Shown: in pieces, positions 63,916 through 64,000 of the stretch
Layout of the letters: every line of letters starts with the position of its first letter
Position numbering within the stretch: the first letter of the stretch is position 1
Source: Arion vulgaris
Lineage: Eukaryota > Mollusca > Gastropoda > Stylommatophora > Arionidae
NCBI GenBank assembly: GCA_020796225.1
Contig: CM036753.1
Span: 74,467,865-74,531,864, forward strand
Reading direction: 5' to 3'
Length of the DNA stretch: 64,000 bases
Notes under the pieces: generated by a model
What the model was told of the DNA's origin: nothing
Database searches by the model: none
What the model saw: only the letters and a program-made list of their open reading frames with translations
Program-made: the position numbers and the translations under genes

Positions 63916-64000
63916 ATGTTGAATACATTTGAAATTAGATGTCAGTAAAACAAAAATATTGAACATAAAATGGACGAATTTATAAGGTTATGAAAACATA

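Overview
The window looks like non-coding, transposon-saturated nuclear DNA from an invertebrate animal. It is AT-rich, with no operon-like gene packing, no rRNA or true tRNA gene, and no multi-exon host gene that I can recognise. The retrotransposon proteins (endonuclease/reverse transcriptases ending in a W-F-G-H ... G-R-P-R-K-R-W tail, and RNase H-bearing I-like LINEs) and the tRNA-derived SINEs with microsatellite tails resemble repeats common in arthropods and molluscs. I cannot name the phylum from the sequence. Family names used below are mine and rest on comparing copies inside the window. || LINE remains: at least 25 fragments of about a dozen non-LTR families. The largest are an RTE-like reverse transcriptase (779-2020), an RNase H-bearing element (40262-41763) and a nearly full-length I-like pol (54540-57165). 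All carry stops, frameshifts or mutated catalytic motifs. || SINEs: SINE-A (tRNA-like head, TTTAC-rich tail), SINE-B and SINE-C (shared 5' module, different 3' halves, GAA tails), SINE-D/D2, E, F, G, H, I and J. Several copies have clear target-site duplications (TSDs). || DNA transposon remnants: mariner-type MITEs (11186-11437, 24239-24497), piggyBac-type MITEs with TTAA sites (17587-17804, 28058-28191), and hAT-type elements with 8-bp duplications (2868-3270, 23231-23407, 38878-39044, plus decayed 45061-45571). || Minisatellites: more than fifteen arrays with periods of about 10 to 61 bp. Several are amplified pieces of the mobile elements they sit in. || Layout: 1-2215 is a 46-bp minisatellite broken by a SINE and a LINE. 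2300-8100 is nested SINE/hAT/LINE. 8.2-16 kb is SINEs and a MITE. 16.5-19.2 kb holds an 18-bp array, a hairpin insertion, a piggyBac MITE and a LINE split by a 507-bp element. 19.6-31 kb is scattered SINE/LINE. 31.8-38.2 kb holds minisatellites and SINEs. 38.8-44.1 kb holds a hAT MITE and LINEs. 45-48.4 kb is a hAT copy and long arrays. 49-53.8 kb is LINE tails and arrays. 54.5-59.4 kb is LINE-rich. The rest is SINE/LINE debris. || The most unusual observation is a set of three very short insertions (17084-17201, 27679-27722, 60500-60551). They share the 3' core CTGCAGTYTTCCCC and each is flanked by a 12-13 bp target duplication. One contains a perfect 37-bp inverted repeat.
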